Below, in pieces: positions 25,463 through 34,284 of a stretch of 37,029 bases of DNA. The notes under the pieces were generated by a model. That model was not told where the DNA came from. It was given only the letters and a program-made list of their open reading frames with translations, and did not search any database. Each line of letters starts with the position of its first letter. The stretch's first letter is position 1. The position numbers and the translations under genes are program-made. The DNA is from Terrimonas ginsenosidimutans (GTDB lineage Bacteria > Bacteroidota > Bacteroidia > Chitinophagales > Chitinophagaceae): NCBI RefSeq assembly GCF_022012415.1, contig NZ_JAKLTR010000031.1, positions 1 through 37,029 of the forward strand. Reading direction: 5' to 3'.

Positions 25463-25571
25463 GTAGTAGGAACGCGGCGAGCGCCACGATACGCGGCGGG
25501 CGCGGCGAAAACAGCCAGAAATATTGCGTTGCGTCCGCCGCGTATCGTGGCGCTCGCCGCGTTCCTACTAC
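25463..25571. repeat. GC-rich perfect palindrome (family A-like variant A6)
   Basis: The arms 25463-25499 and 25535-25571 are perfect 37-bp inverted repeats, separated by 35 nt. They begin GTAGTAGGAACGCGGCGAGC and contain CGCCACGATACGCGG. The outer GTAGTAGG resembles the GTAGGAG end of family A, but the interior is a different, more GC-rich sequence. The right arm ends 6 nt before the folC stop codon; the left arm lies 37 nt after the Nudix stop. The genes are convergent, so it can act as a bidirectional terminator. Confidence 0.9.
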
Positions 25572-25577
25572 GCCAGT

Positions 25578-26867
25578 CTACAGGTTTACTTCCGCTACAA
25601 GAAATACGCTCCCGCACACCAGTATGAGATCATCCTGTTTAGCTACAGCAAGCGCCTGCTTCAGTGCTGTATTAACGTCTGGATAGCTCTTGCCTTTCAA
25701 TCCGATAGCTTCCGCCTGTGATCGCAGTTCGTCCGCTTCCAGTGCCCGTGGGATCGATGCCTGCGTAAAATAATACACTGCATGATGAGGAAGCAATGCA
25801 AGTACCTTATCAATGGCCTTGTCTTTCACCATACCAAGAACAATATGTAAGGCGTGATGATCGGTCAGCTCTAATTGTGCTACCAGTTGTTTTACCCCGG
25901 CTTCATTATGTGCCACATCCATGATCACGCTTGGATGCTGATGGATCTGTTCCCATCGTCCATGCAATCCCGTTGTTTTCTTCACCTGGCGAAAGCCGGT
26001 GTGAATAGCTTCTTCAGGAATATTCCATCCTTTAGTTTTCAGTATGCTGCATGCTTCGAGCACGGTGAGAATGTTCTTTGTCTGATACAGTCCCGGAAGA
26101 TCCAGTCTGTATACCTGCCGGTCGGTTCTGTGCTGTTCTGCTACTTCCACCTGCAGCTCATGATCTTTCCATTTCCAGTCGGTTGCCTGCCAGTTTGAAG
26201 AAGCGATGGTCAGTTGTGCTGCTTTTTCAAGCGCCGTTTTTATAAAGACCTCTTTTGTTTCGGGGATCACTTCTCCGATCACGACAGGGGTATTTGTTTT
26301 GATAATGCCTGCTTTTTCTCCGGCGATCTTTTCGAGCGAATCGCCAAGCAGGTTCATATGATCCCATCCGATATTAGTGATGATGGAGAGTTCAGGCAGA
26401 AGGATATTTGTACTGTCCAAACGTCCGCCCAGGCCGGTCTCAATGATCGCGAAATCAGGTTGCTCATCGGCGAAATAATCAAAGGCCATTGCCACAGAGA
26501 TCTCAAAGAAGCTGGGATCGATCTCGTCGATCACGGGCTTGATCTTTTCTGTAAAGGATACAACATATTCTTTCGGGATCATCTCACCGTTCACTTTGAT
26601 CCTTTCCCTGAAATCTCTGAGGTGTGGTGATGTATGCAGTGCTGTTTTATATCCTGCAGCCTGCAGTATTGACGCCAGCATATGGCTAACGGAACCTTTT
26701 CCATTTGTGCCGGCAACATGGATCGATCTGAATTTTCGCTGTGGATTGCCAAGAAAATCGCAGAGGCGGATGATATTGTTAAGGTCTGCCTTATATGCCG
26801 CCGCGCCTAAGCGGCTGAACATAGGAAGCCGTGTAATAAGATAGTCGATAGTTTGATCGTAATTCAT
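25578..26867 (-). CDS. folC: Bifunctional folylpolyglutamate synthase / dihydrofolate synthase
   Basis: A 429-residue Mur-ligase-family enzyme that adds glutamate to dihydropteroate and to folates. Typical motifs: the P-loop [19 protein letters not shown], the folate-binding [54 protein letters not shown] and the C-terminal [13 protein letters not shown]. Length is normal. It overlaps the upstream macrodomain gene by 4 bp, which indicates translational coupling, so the two are very likely one operon. Confidence 0.95.
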   Translation of the reverse strand: MNYDQTIDYLITRLPMFSRLGAAAYKADLNNIIRLCDFLGNPQRKFRSIHVAGTNGKGSVSHMLASILQAAGYKTALHTSPHLRDFRERIKVNGEMIPKEYVVSFTEKIKPVIDEIDPSFFEISVAMAFDYFADEQPDFAIIETGLGGRLDSTNILLPELSIITNIGWDHMNLLGDSLEKIAGEKAGIIKTNTPVVIGEVIPETKEVFIKTALEKAAQLTIASSNWQATDWKWKDHELQVEVAEQHRTDRQVYRLDLPGLYQTKNILTVLEACSILKTKGWNIPEEAIHTGFRQVKKTTGLHGRWEQIHQHPSVIMDVAHNEAGVKQLVAQLELTDHHALHIVLGMVKDKAIDKVLALLPHHAVYYFTQASIPRALEADELRSQAEAIGLKGKSYPDVNTALKQALAVAKQDDLILVCGSVFLVAEVNL

Positions 26868-27388
26868 TTTTTCTCGTCGAGTAGATGGCTGTAAAGTTGA
26901 TAATTCTCATCGTCAAAGCAAACAAAATATACATCAATGTCCGCATTGGTTTCCGCAAGCCAGTCCCTTACCGTTTGCACAGCAATGGCTGCGGCGGAAG
27001 GTTTTGGATAATGATAGATCCCGGTGCTGATATTTGGGAATGCGATGCTCTTCACCTTGTTTTCCAGCGCAAGGTTCATGCTATTGCGATAGCAGGCGGT
27101 CAGTTTGATGGCTTCGTTTTTCTCGCCCCCATTCCAAACGGGGCCGACAGTATGAATGACATATTTCGCCGGAAGGTTTCCGGCGGTGGTGATGACAGCT
27201 TCGCCGGTCTTACAACCGCCTTGCCTGGCAACGATCTTCCTGCAATCGTCGAGAATCGCTGGTCCGCCGGCACGATGTATGGCGCCGTCAACACCGCCGC
27301 CACCGAGAAGGGAAGTATTTGCGGCGTTTACAATGGCATCAACTGCTATTTTGGTGATGTCTGCTTTTTGGAGGAATAGTTTGGACAT
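26864..27388 (-). CDS. Macrodomain protein, probable O-acetyl-ADP-ribose deacetylase (MacroD type)
   Basis: A 174-residue single macrodomain. The ADP-ribose-binding features of the MacroD/YmdB group are present: [27 protein letters not shown] and [11 protein letters not shown]. Such enzymes remove acetyl from O-acetyl-ADP-ribose or reverse mono-ADP-ribosylation of proteins. The cytoplasmic protein is the first gene of a two-gene unit, its stop overlapping the folC start by 4 bp. The linkage with folate polyglutamylation has no obvious biochemical reason and may be only transcriptional. Confidence 0.93.
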   Translation of the reverse strand: MSKLFLQKADITKIAVDAIVNAANTSLLGGGGVDGAIHRAGGPAILDDCRKIVARQGGCKTGEAVITTAGNLPAKYVIHTVGPVWNGGEKNEAIKLTACYRNSMNLALENKVKSIAFPNISTGIYHYPKPSAAAIAVQTVRDWLAETNADIDVYFVCFDDENYQLYSHLLDEKK

Positions 27389-27798
27389 GGGGCAAAGTTA
27401 GGAGATAGGGAAGAGGTGGAGAAAGATTGTTGTTCCGGGTCTGTGTCATTTAGGATTGTTATTGTCTGGGATTCGACGCCCGGGATGACGTTGAAGTATT
27501 TTTCATTTGCTTAGCCGGAAAATAATAGTTCACCACGACGCCCATGGGTAATTCTTGAACCAGGTTTATCAGGAGAAGCTCTGGTTGCTGGATGCGCATT
27601 CATTTATCTCAACGCAATAGTAAAACTGTGATAGAAAATATATCAAAAAAAGGTGTTATCACCCGAATCGTAACAAGTGTATTAACGCATTCGTACTAAG
27701 TGCTACCTCTTAATTGTAAAAATACTTGCATTTTTCTCATGCAGTAATCCAAAAAAGTCTTCTCTTTATTTTCGTTACAAGCACCACCAACCACCACC
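27389..27798. other. Intergenic gap with no gene recognised
   Basis: A 410-nt divergent gap between the macrodomain gene and the surface locus. It is AT-rich in its second half. A short hairpin (GGTGTTATCACC, about 27652-27663) is the only structure I noticed. No tandem repeat, ORF or RNA gene is recognisable. It should carry the divergent promoters, but no clear TTTG/TAnnTTTG pair was found. Confidence 0.5.
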
Positions 27799-29226
27799 AT
27801 GCCGAACCGCTGCATCCTCATCTTATTGAGTATACTGCTGTGTGTATACGCCAATGCACAGCACGATACATCCTCGCTGGTCAGCCTGGATTATATTGAG
27901 CAGGCTGGTAAAAAGGCCGGGCAGCTGGAAGAGAAACTTGACCGGGCATCTGCTAAACTTCTTTCATCTTTATTTAAACAGGAAGCAAAGCTTCAACGCA
28001 AGCTGGCGAAGAAAGACTCCGCCGCGGCAAGCAGGATCTTCGCTGATAAAGATGCCGCCTATCAGCAGTTGCAAAATAAACTCAGCGTTGGATCATTAAA
28101 GCCACCCTATATCGCTTCCCTGGATACCTTGAGTTCCTCATTGAAGTTCCTGCAACTGCAGCCGAAATTGCTGAACGCTACAGGTGATGTTTCTCAAAAA
28201 CTACAACAAAGCCTTTCCAAAGTAAATGGTCTTGAATCGCAATTCGGTAAAGCCGAGGAGATCAAACAATTCCTCAAACAACGTAAACAGTATCTGCGTC
28301 AGCAATTAGAAAACACCGGACTTGCGAAAGAGCTGAAAGCTTTCAATAAACAGGCATATTACTACAGTGCGCAGGTGAATGAATACAAGCAGGTACTGAA
28401 AGACCATAAAAAGGCGGAAAAGAAAGCGCTGGAATTATTAAGCAAAACATCCGTATTCAAAGAGTTCATGCGGAAGAACAGTATGCTTGCATCCTTATTC
28501 CGTTTGCCGGGTGATCCGAATGATCCGCAGGCGGCCGCCAGCCTCGCGGGTTTGCAAACACGCAGCCAGGTGAATAACCTTGTGCAGCAACAGATCAGTG
28601 CGGGTGGTCCGAATGCACAGGCGCAGTTCAGTCAGAACATGCAGGAGGCGCAATCACAATTGAACGCACTTAAAGATAAACTGCACAAACTGGGTGGCGG
28701 CAGCTCTGACGAGCTGGATATGCCGGAAGGTTTTAAGCCGAATAAGCAAAAGACAAAGACATTTCTGCAACGCATCGAGTATGGCCTGACGATGCAATCG
28801 CAGCGATCCAATGGCTTCTTCCCGGTCACCAGTGATCTCGCTTTAACGGTGGGATACAAACTGAATGACAACAGCATTATCGGAGTTGGGGGTGGCTATA
28901 AAATCGGTTGGGGGAAAAGCATTAATCATATCCGCATTACACATGAAGGGGTGAGCCTGCGAAGCTTTGTAGATGTACGATTGAAGGGTTCTTTCTGGCT
29001 GACGGGTGGATATGAGCAGCATTACCGCGAAGGATTTAAACGCATTGCGGAGTTGAAGGATAGAAGTGGATGGCAGGAGAGTGGGTTGATCGGGTTGAGC
29101 AAAGTGGTGGATATGCGTTCGAAGTTGTTGAAGAAAACGAAGGTGCAGTTGCTGTGGGATTTTCTGAGTTATGGAAAGTCTCCAAGGCCGGCTGCGATAT
29201 TATTTCGGATAGGGTATACATTTTAA
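27799..29226 (+). CDS. Exported coiled-coil protein with C-terminal outer-membrane beta-barrel-like domain
   Basis: A 475-residue protein that I cannot place in a named family. It has a signal peptide (CILILLSILLCVYANAQ). Residues about 30-310 are rich in Leu, Lys, Gln and Glu and look like extended coiled coil (GQLEEKLDRASAKLLSSLFKQ, KQFLKQRKQYLRQQLEN). A linker follows at 315-330. From about 330 the sequence alternates hydrophobic and polar residues in amphipathic strands (DLALTVGYKLN, IIGVGGGYKIGW, FVDVRLKGSFWLTGGYE) and ends in a C-terminal Phe (FRIGYTF), the usual signal of outer membrane barrels. It lies 67 nt before the RHS-like gene and in the same direction, so it probably belongs to that unit. 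It may anchor or export its partner, but that is inference. Confidence 0.65.
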   Translation: MPNRCILILLSILLCVYANAQHDTSSLVSLDYIEQAGKKAGQLEEKLDRASAKLLSSLFKQEAKLQRKLAKKDSAAASRIFADKDAAYQQLQNKLSVGSLKPPYIASLDTLSSSLKFLQLQPKLLNATGDVSQKLQQSLSKVNGLESQFGKAEEIKQFLKQRKQYLRQQLENTGLAKELKAFNKQAYYYSAQVNEYKQVLKDHKKAEKKALELLSKTSVFKEFMRKNSMLASLFRLPGDPNDPQAAASLAGLQTRSQVNNLVQQQISAGGPNAQAQFSQNMQEAQSQLNALKDKLHKLGGGSSDELDMPEGFKPNKQKTKTFLQRIEYGLTMQSQRSNGFFPVTSDLALTVGYKLNDNSIIGVGGGYKIGWGKSINHIRITHEGVSLRSFVDVRLKGSFWLTGGYEQHYREGFKRIAELKDRSGWQESGLIGLSKVVDMRSKLLKKTKVQLLWDFLSYGKSPRPAAILFRIGYTF

Positions 29227-29293
29227 CAGCAAATCAGCCGGCTATCAAACCAGGATACCGGTATAGTTCAAAATAAGTCAGTCAGTATATTTT

Positions 29294-32200
29294 ATGATCA
29301 GACACATTATACGCATCAGTGTGCTTTTGTTGTCCTTTTTTAGTTTCTGGCTACAGGAATCGAATGGGCAAGGTGGCTATCAGACAATACAGATGCCCAA
29401 TATCCTTCCCCCTTCACCGGAAGCATTTCAGTTGGGGAAGTTCGGCACAGTACCTGTTGGATTGTTCACCGGCACCATGAATTTAAATATCCCATTGGGC
29501 GGAGTGAATACCGGCAGGATCAATCACACGCTTGGATTACAGTACAGCTCTAGTGGTGTGCAGGTGAACCTGCCTTCCAGCAGGGTGGGGACGGGCTGGA
29601 CATTTGTTGGCGGCGGCGTGATCAACCGTACAGTTCTGGGCAGAGACGATAATACTTACACGCGCGCGACTCAGCCTGCCAGCCTGATAACGCCTTCTAA
29701 TCAACTGCGAAATTTTCTGAATGATGTTGTGACAGGTGATGCTGAACCTGATCGCTATTCTTTCAGTTTTGACGGCTATTCCGGAAGCTTTTATTTTGAC
29801 AGGTCCGGTCAGATCGTAACCGTTCCATTAATTCCCAATCTGAAGATCAGCCGCGACTATGATATCAGCAGCTACCGTTTTACTGTCACTACGCCTGAGG
29901 GGATGAAATACACTTTTGGTGGTGATGGAGCGTCGGAAAGGAGCCGTACGCAGAATGGCGGATCAGGATGCGGTTATACCAGCTATGGATGGACGGAGAA
30001 TGCCTGGTATCTGACAAAGATCAGGCACCCTTTAGGTGATTCTGTTGTATTCAATTATAACGCGGTTTACTTTAGCTACTATTCCAGTTTCTCTCAAACG
30101 ATGGAGAAATTGTATCCGTATACACAGGATGCATCTTACAGTTGTATGGTCAGTGGTACATTGACGGCACCATCAGACAATACATCCAGTTGTTACACCC
30201 GTATCACCAATGAAGGCAGGGTTTTATCTTCCATTGTTTATCCACAGGGAAGCGTTCGTATCAACTATCAGTCCCGCTATGATCTTCCGGGTGACTCCTG
30301 TATTACGTCGGTGGACTTTTTTAAAGCTAACAGCCCTATGCCGTTCAAGCGATTTGAACTGCAGCAGGAATTTACGCTCGCCAATAGTTCTTTTACCAAT
30401 CCGATCATCTCCGAAGGAGCGCAACGGTTATTCCTGACAGGCGTGAAGGAAAAAGATCCTGTTTCAGGAAAGACAGGACAGGTGCACGTGTTTGAATATG
30501 AAGACAAAGAAAACCTGCCTCCCCGGTTAAGTATGTCGCAGGACCATTATGGTTTTTTCAACGGAGCCAGCAATGAATATTTTGTACCAGCCACTTCCGA
30601 GTACAGTAGTCTTTTTGCTTTAGCAAACGGAAACAGAGCGCCTAATGCGGCGTATGGAAAAAAAGGGATGCTGAAGAAAATAATCTACCCGACGGGTGGA
30701 TACAGCAGTATCGTATACGAACCTAATAAAGCATTGTCCGGGCTGGTAACCTATTTGCACGAGGGACAAGCAGCTGTTAACAGACATATAGATATTGGCG
30801 GACAACGGGTGCAGAAAGTAGTTTCCTACTCTGCTGATGGAAGCCAGGCAGGGGTCAAAAAATATTTTTATGCTTCGCTGGCGAATTTAGATAACTCCTC
30901 AGCGCAGTTGGTATGGAGCCCTCAATACCTGTCAGATAAGATTGTACGAAAAAATTGTTCCGCTGGTGTAGGAGAAGGTGGTCCAACAGGTGACTGTGGT
31001 TATAAAGAGTGGACAGTGAAGGTGCTTAGTTCAAACAGCCTGTATGCACTCTATGGTACAGCAAGCGGCAGCGTCGTTTACTCGGATGTGGTGGAATCTG
31101 AAGGAGAGAACTTTGAAAATGGCGGCGTTCATCATAAATACTCGGTGACCAGCGATCCATCTCCCCAGGTGATGGTTGGAAACACGATCCCGTCTTCCGC
31201 CTATACCAACTTTGGATTATTCAACGGGCAGGAGATCAGTACCCTGCTGTTCAAGAAAAACGGTAGTGCAAACGTAAAAGTGAAAGAAGTATTTACCTCC
31301 TATAAAAAATTGTTCGATGCGGCCAGCATAAGTGCAGGTATTTACCGGATTGATACCGGCATCATCGTTAATAGACGTTATGTTCCCGCATGTGAATCAG
31401 ATCCGATGAGTGAGAATGATCTTGCCGCCTATGATGTCAGCAGGTATTTCACACATTCTTATTTCAGTTACCCGGATACTGTACGAACATACACCTATGA
31501 CCTGTCCGGCAGTTCGGCAGTGATGGAAATTGCCATCAATAAATACGACAACCTGAGCAATCTTATGCTGACCAGTCAGCAAACGATCAACAGTAAAGGT
31601 GAATTGGTGTCAAAGGAATTTAAATATCCATTCGATCTGAAATCATCCGGTAATGTGTATCAAAAAATGGTGGATGCTAATATCGTTACCCCTGTGATCG
31701 AGGAAACAGCGAAATTGGGAGCCAATACGCTGTATTCTGTCAAAACAAATTATACGGACTGGTTTGGGAATGCAAAAGTCCTTGTCCCTTCAACGGTGGA
31801 TTATACGCCGGGTACTTCAACGCCCATCACCCGTCTTCGATATCATCATTATTCTGCTGACGGTGCTGTACTGGAAGTGTCAAAAGAAAACGATGCAAAG
31901 AGCGTATACTTATGGGATGTATGGGAAGCAAATCCGGTGGCAGAAGCAAAGAATGCTGTTTTTGCAGATATCGCGTTTACAAGCTTTGAGAACCAGGGTT
32001 TGGGCAGTTGGACTGTGAGCGGAGATGGGTATTCAACAACGTTTGCGTTTACCGGCCGTCAGTCATATGCACTCGGCAGTGGATCTATTACAAAAACCGG
32101 TTTGACCAATGGTCGTGCTTATATTGTTTCGTACTGGTCGCGAAATGGCTCTTTGTCAGTGAACGGCTCCCCGGGCACAATGGGTGTTACGCGTCTCGGT

Positions 32201-33775
32201 TGGACCTATTACCAACATGAATTCTCCAATTTAACAACTGTAACTATTACCGGAAATATCACGGTAGATGAATTGCGTCTACAGCCAAAGTCATCTCAGA
32301 TGGTGACTTATACGTACGAGCCGTTGGTTGGTATAATAGCACAGTCAGACATCAATAATCGCGTCAGTTATTTTGAATATGATGCGCTGAACAGGCTGAC
32401 ACTGATGCGCGATCAGGACGGTAATATCTTAAAGAAAATATGCTATAACTACGCCGGACAGCCGGAGGATTGTGGCATGCTGATCTATAGCAGTGCAGCT
32501 GCAAGTGGCTCCTTCACCCGAAATAATTGTGGGGCTGGAGGTACCGGCGGCACTGTTACGTACAACGTGGCTGCCGGGGTATATACTTCCACGATCAGCC
32601 AGGCTGATGCCAATCAAAAAGCAACTAATGACGTCAATACGAATGGTCAGTCCTATGCTAACGCCAATGCAACCTGCACCTGGATAAATACCGCGCAAAG
32701 CGGCAGTTTTACCCGGAATAACTGCGCTGAAGGAGGCGTCGGTGGGATCGTCACCTATACGATTGCGGCAGGAACTTATTCTTCTACAGTCAGCCAGGCA
32801 GATGCTAATCAAGCCGCCGTCAATGCTGTTAACGCTGGAGGACAGGCCTATGCTAACGCTAATGCTACCTGTGGATGGGGCAATGCGGCACAAAGCGGAA
32901 GCTTCACCAGGAATATTTGTGTAGGTGGCATTGGCGGAACGGTTACATATACTATTGCAGCTAATACTTATACCTCCACGATCAGCCAGGCAGATGCCAA
33001 CGCGCAGGCTTCAGCAGCAGTCACCGCAGGCGGACAGGCTTACGCAAATGCGAATGCAACCTGCACCTGGTATAATACTGCGCAAAGTGCCAACTTCACC
33101 CGGAATAACTGTTCAGACGGCGGGACCGGCGGCACAGTTACTTACACGATTGCGGCGAACACTTATTCTTCCACCGTCAGCCAGGCCGATGCCAACGGAC
33201 AGGCTTCGGCCGCAGTAACCGCAGGCGGGCAAGCATATGCCAACAGCAATGCAGGTTGCACCTGGTACAACGCTGCGGTAACGAATAATTTCACGCGCAA
33301 TAACTGCGGAGCCGGTTACACAGGTAGCAGCCATTTATATACGATCAATGCGAATACTTACAGTTCGAACATCAGCCTTGCAGATGCAAACGCTCAAGCG
33401 AATTCTGCGCTGGCGACCCTGGGACAGGCAAACGCAAATTCGGTCGGTACGTGTTCGCCCGTGATCATTTATGCAAAAACCTTTGTCACGGATGTTTACA
33501 ATGAAGCGGAACAAAGCACCGCAACGATCCTGATCAAATTCTTCAGCGATGCTGCCTGCACGACTCCTTATTCTGTCAGCAATCTGAATGTAAACTTCAA
33601 ACGTGTCCGGCTGAATTGTGGCGGCTCCGGTTCTCCGCAAACAACCAACTTCTCAGCGACCTGCAATGGTACGCAAACATCTATGGGGACTTATACTACT
33701 TACCTGAATGATGGGATCCGTTGCTGGGAATATACTTTTTCAACAACACCAGGAACTGGTTATACAAATCTTTGA
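29294..33775 (+). CDS. Large secreted RHS/YD-repeat-like protein with tandem DUF5977-like repeats
   Basis: A 1493-residue exported protein (signal peptide to about residue 27, SNGQ|GG). The N-terminal third (PPSPEAFQLGKFGTVPVGLFTGTMNLNIPLGG, then GVGTGW-type turns) is the shell-opening part of SpvB/RHS-type proteins. Long YD-like beta repeats follow. Near residue 870 is YLWDVWEANPVAEAKN, an RHS-style repeat. A lectin-like jelly-roll module follows at about 893-985, then a clear YD repeat at 1024-1046 (FEYDALNRLTLMRDQDG). From 1074 five tandem units of 64-65 residues (starts F1074, F1139, F1204, F1268, F1333) follow the pattern FTRNNC...SQADANxxA...GQAYANANATC. A unique C-terminal domain of about 95 residues ends the protein. 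There is no RHS core motif, toxin domain or T9SS signal that I recognise. Confidence 0.8.
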   Translation: MIRHIIRISVLLLSFFSFWLQESNGQGGYQTIQMPNILPPSPEAFQLGKFGTVPVGLFTGTMNLNIPLGGVNTGRINHTLGLQYSSSGVQVNLPSSRVGTGWTFVGGGVINRTVLGRDDNTYTRATQPASLITPSNQLRNFLNDVVTGDAEPDRYSFSFDGYSGSFYFDRSGQIVTVPLIPNLKISRDYDISSYRFTVTTPEGMKYTFGGDGASERSRTQNGGSGCGYTSYGWTENAWYLTKIRHPLGDSVVFNYNAVYFSYYSSFSQTMEKLYPYTQDASYSCMVSGTLTAPSDNTSSCYTRITNEGRVLSSIVYPQGSVRINYQSRYDLPGDSCITSVDFFKANSPMPFKRFELQQEFTLANSSFTNPIISEGAQRLFLTGVKEKDPVSGKTGQVHVFEYEDKENLPPRLSMSQDHYGFFNGASNEYFVPATSEYSSLFALANGNRAPNAAYGKKGMLKKIIYPTGGYSSIVYEPNKALSGLVTYLHEGQAAVNRHIDIGGQRVQKVVSYSADGSQAGVKKYFYASLANLDNSSAQLVWSPQYLSDKIVRKNCSAGVGEGGPTGDCGYKEWTVKVLSSNSLYALYGTASGSVVYSDVVESEGENFENGGVHHKYSVTSDPSPQVMVGNTIPSSAYTNFGLFNGQEISTLLFKKNGSANVKVKEVFTSYKKLFDAASISAGIYRIDTGIIVNRRYVPACESDPMSENDLAAYDVSRYFTHSYFSYPDTVRTYTYDLSGSSAVMEIAINKYDNLSNLMLTSQQTINSKGELVSKEFKYPFDLKSSGNVYQKMVDANIVTPVIEETAKLGANTLYSVKTNYTDWFGNAKVLVPSTVDYTPGTSTPITRLRYHHYSADGAVLEVSKENDAKSVYLWDVWEANPVAEAKNAVFADIAFTSFENQGLGSWTVSGDGYSTTFAFTGRQSYALGSGSITKTGLTNGRAYIVSYWSRNGSLSVNGSPGTMGVTRLGWTYYQHEFSNLTTVTITGNITVDELRLQPKSSQMVTYTYEPLVGIIAQSDINNRVSYFEYDALNRLTLMRDQDGNILKKICYNYAGQPEDCGMLIYSSAAASGSFTRNNCGAGGTGGTVTYNVAAGVYTSTISQADANQKATNDVNTNGQSYANANATCTWINTAQSGSFTRNNCAEGGVGGIVTYTIAAGTYSSTVSQADANQAAVNAVNAGGQAYANANATCGWGNAAQSGSFTRNICVGGIGGTVTYTIAANTYTSTISQADANAQASAAVTAGGQAYANANATCTWYNTAQSANFTRNNCSDGGTGGTVTYTIAANTYSSTVSQADANGQASAAVTAGGQAYANSNAGCTWYNAAVTNNFTRNNCGAGYTGSSHLYTINANTYSSNISLADANAQANSALATLGQANANSVGTCSPVIIYAKTFVTDVYNEAEQSTATILIKFFSDAACTTPYSVSNLNVNFKRVRLNCGGSGSPQTTNFSATCNGTQTSMGTYTTYLNDGIRCWEYTFSTTPGTGYTNL
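32513..33466 (+). repeat. Tandem repeat array inside the RHS-like gene (five 195-nt units)
   Basis: Five in-frame units of about 192-195 nt start at 32513, 32708, 32903, 33095 and 33290. Each encodes a cysteine near position 6 and another near position 55 (unit 5 ends in GTC), suggesting one disulfide per unit. Unit 3 is one codon shorter (ICVGG). Units 1-4 are closer to one another than to unit 5. Consensus resembles the DUF5977 repeat of Bacteroidota surface proteins. Confidence 0.85.
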
Positions 33776-33794
33776 GTTAACATCAATACAAAAA

Positions 33795-34196
33795 ATGAAA
33801 AAGAACTTTCACTATACACTATCATCGTTGGCATTGCTCTTTATGAGTGTGACGTTGCTCGCGCAGCAGGACGATACACAGTCATTACGCCATACGGTAG
33901 ATTCCCTGCAACGGGTCTGGATGAAAGCGAATCTGAACGTTACGGAGTTGGCCATCGACCAGGTATTCTCTTTCCGGAACAATTTGCTCAATGAGATAAA
34001 CGGCATACGGAAAAACGCGTCCCTTAACCAGGAGCAGCAGGATTCCGCTGCACTTGCCGCGCGGCAAGCAGCTGAAGCTGCTATTAAAACAGCCTTGGGG
34101 CCGTTAGCTTATGAATTATATACTGACAGGATCCGGCAGCGGTTGCGGCAGACAGGGCAGCCGGGCGCACAACCGTTGACAGGTGTTGGTAACTGA
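33795..34196 (+). CDS. Small exported hypothetical protein
   Basis: A 133-residue protein. The frame opens earlier (33708, inside the preceding gene), but the ATG at 33795 gives a signal peptide, MKKNFHYTLSSLALLFMSV, cleavage near LLAQ|Q. The mature part is helical and polar, rich in Gln, Arg and Ala, with QEQQDSAALAARQAAEAAIKTALGP and a Gly/Pro/Gln-rich tail (TGQPGAQPLTGVGN). No known family is recognised. It lies 19 nt after the RHS-like gene and 88 nt before the next RHS gene, so it is probably co-transcribed. A chaperone, adaptor or immunity role is possible but not supported by any motif. Confidence 0.6.
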   Translation: MKKNFHYTLSSLALLFMSVTLLAQQDDTQSLRHTVDSLQRVWMKANLNVTELAIDQVFSFRNNLLNEINGIRKNASLNQEQQDSAALAARQAAEAAIKTALGPLAYELYTDRIRQRLRQTGQPGAQPLTGVGN

Positions 34197-34284
34197 GATG
34201 GTATGATTGAGCTTACTGATATTAGTAAAGCGACTGATAGTAGTGGCCGTGTATTTTAAATTGATTTTATTAACCGACTGATAT

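Noticed and set aside
27389-27798. Small RNA or tRNA in the gap before the surface locus
   Set aside because: No cloverleaf, conserved TpsiC-like arm or strong structured element was seen.
32429-32893. Antisense ORF of 154 codons under the DUF5977-like repeats
   Set aside because: Its repetitive pattern mirrors the tandem units on the sense strand.
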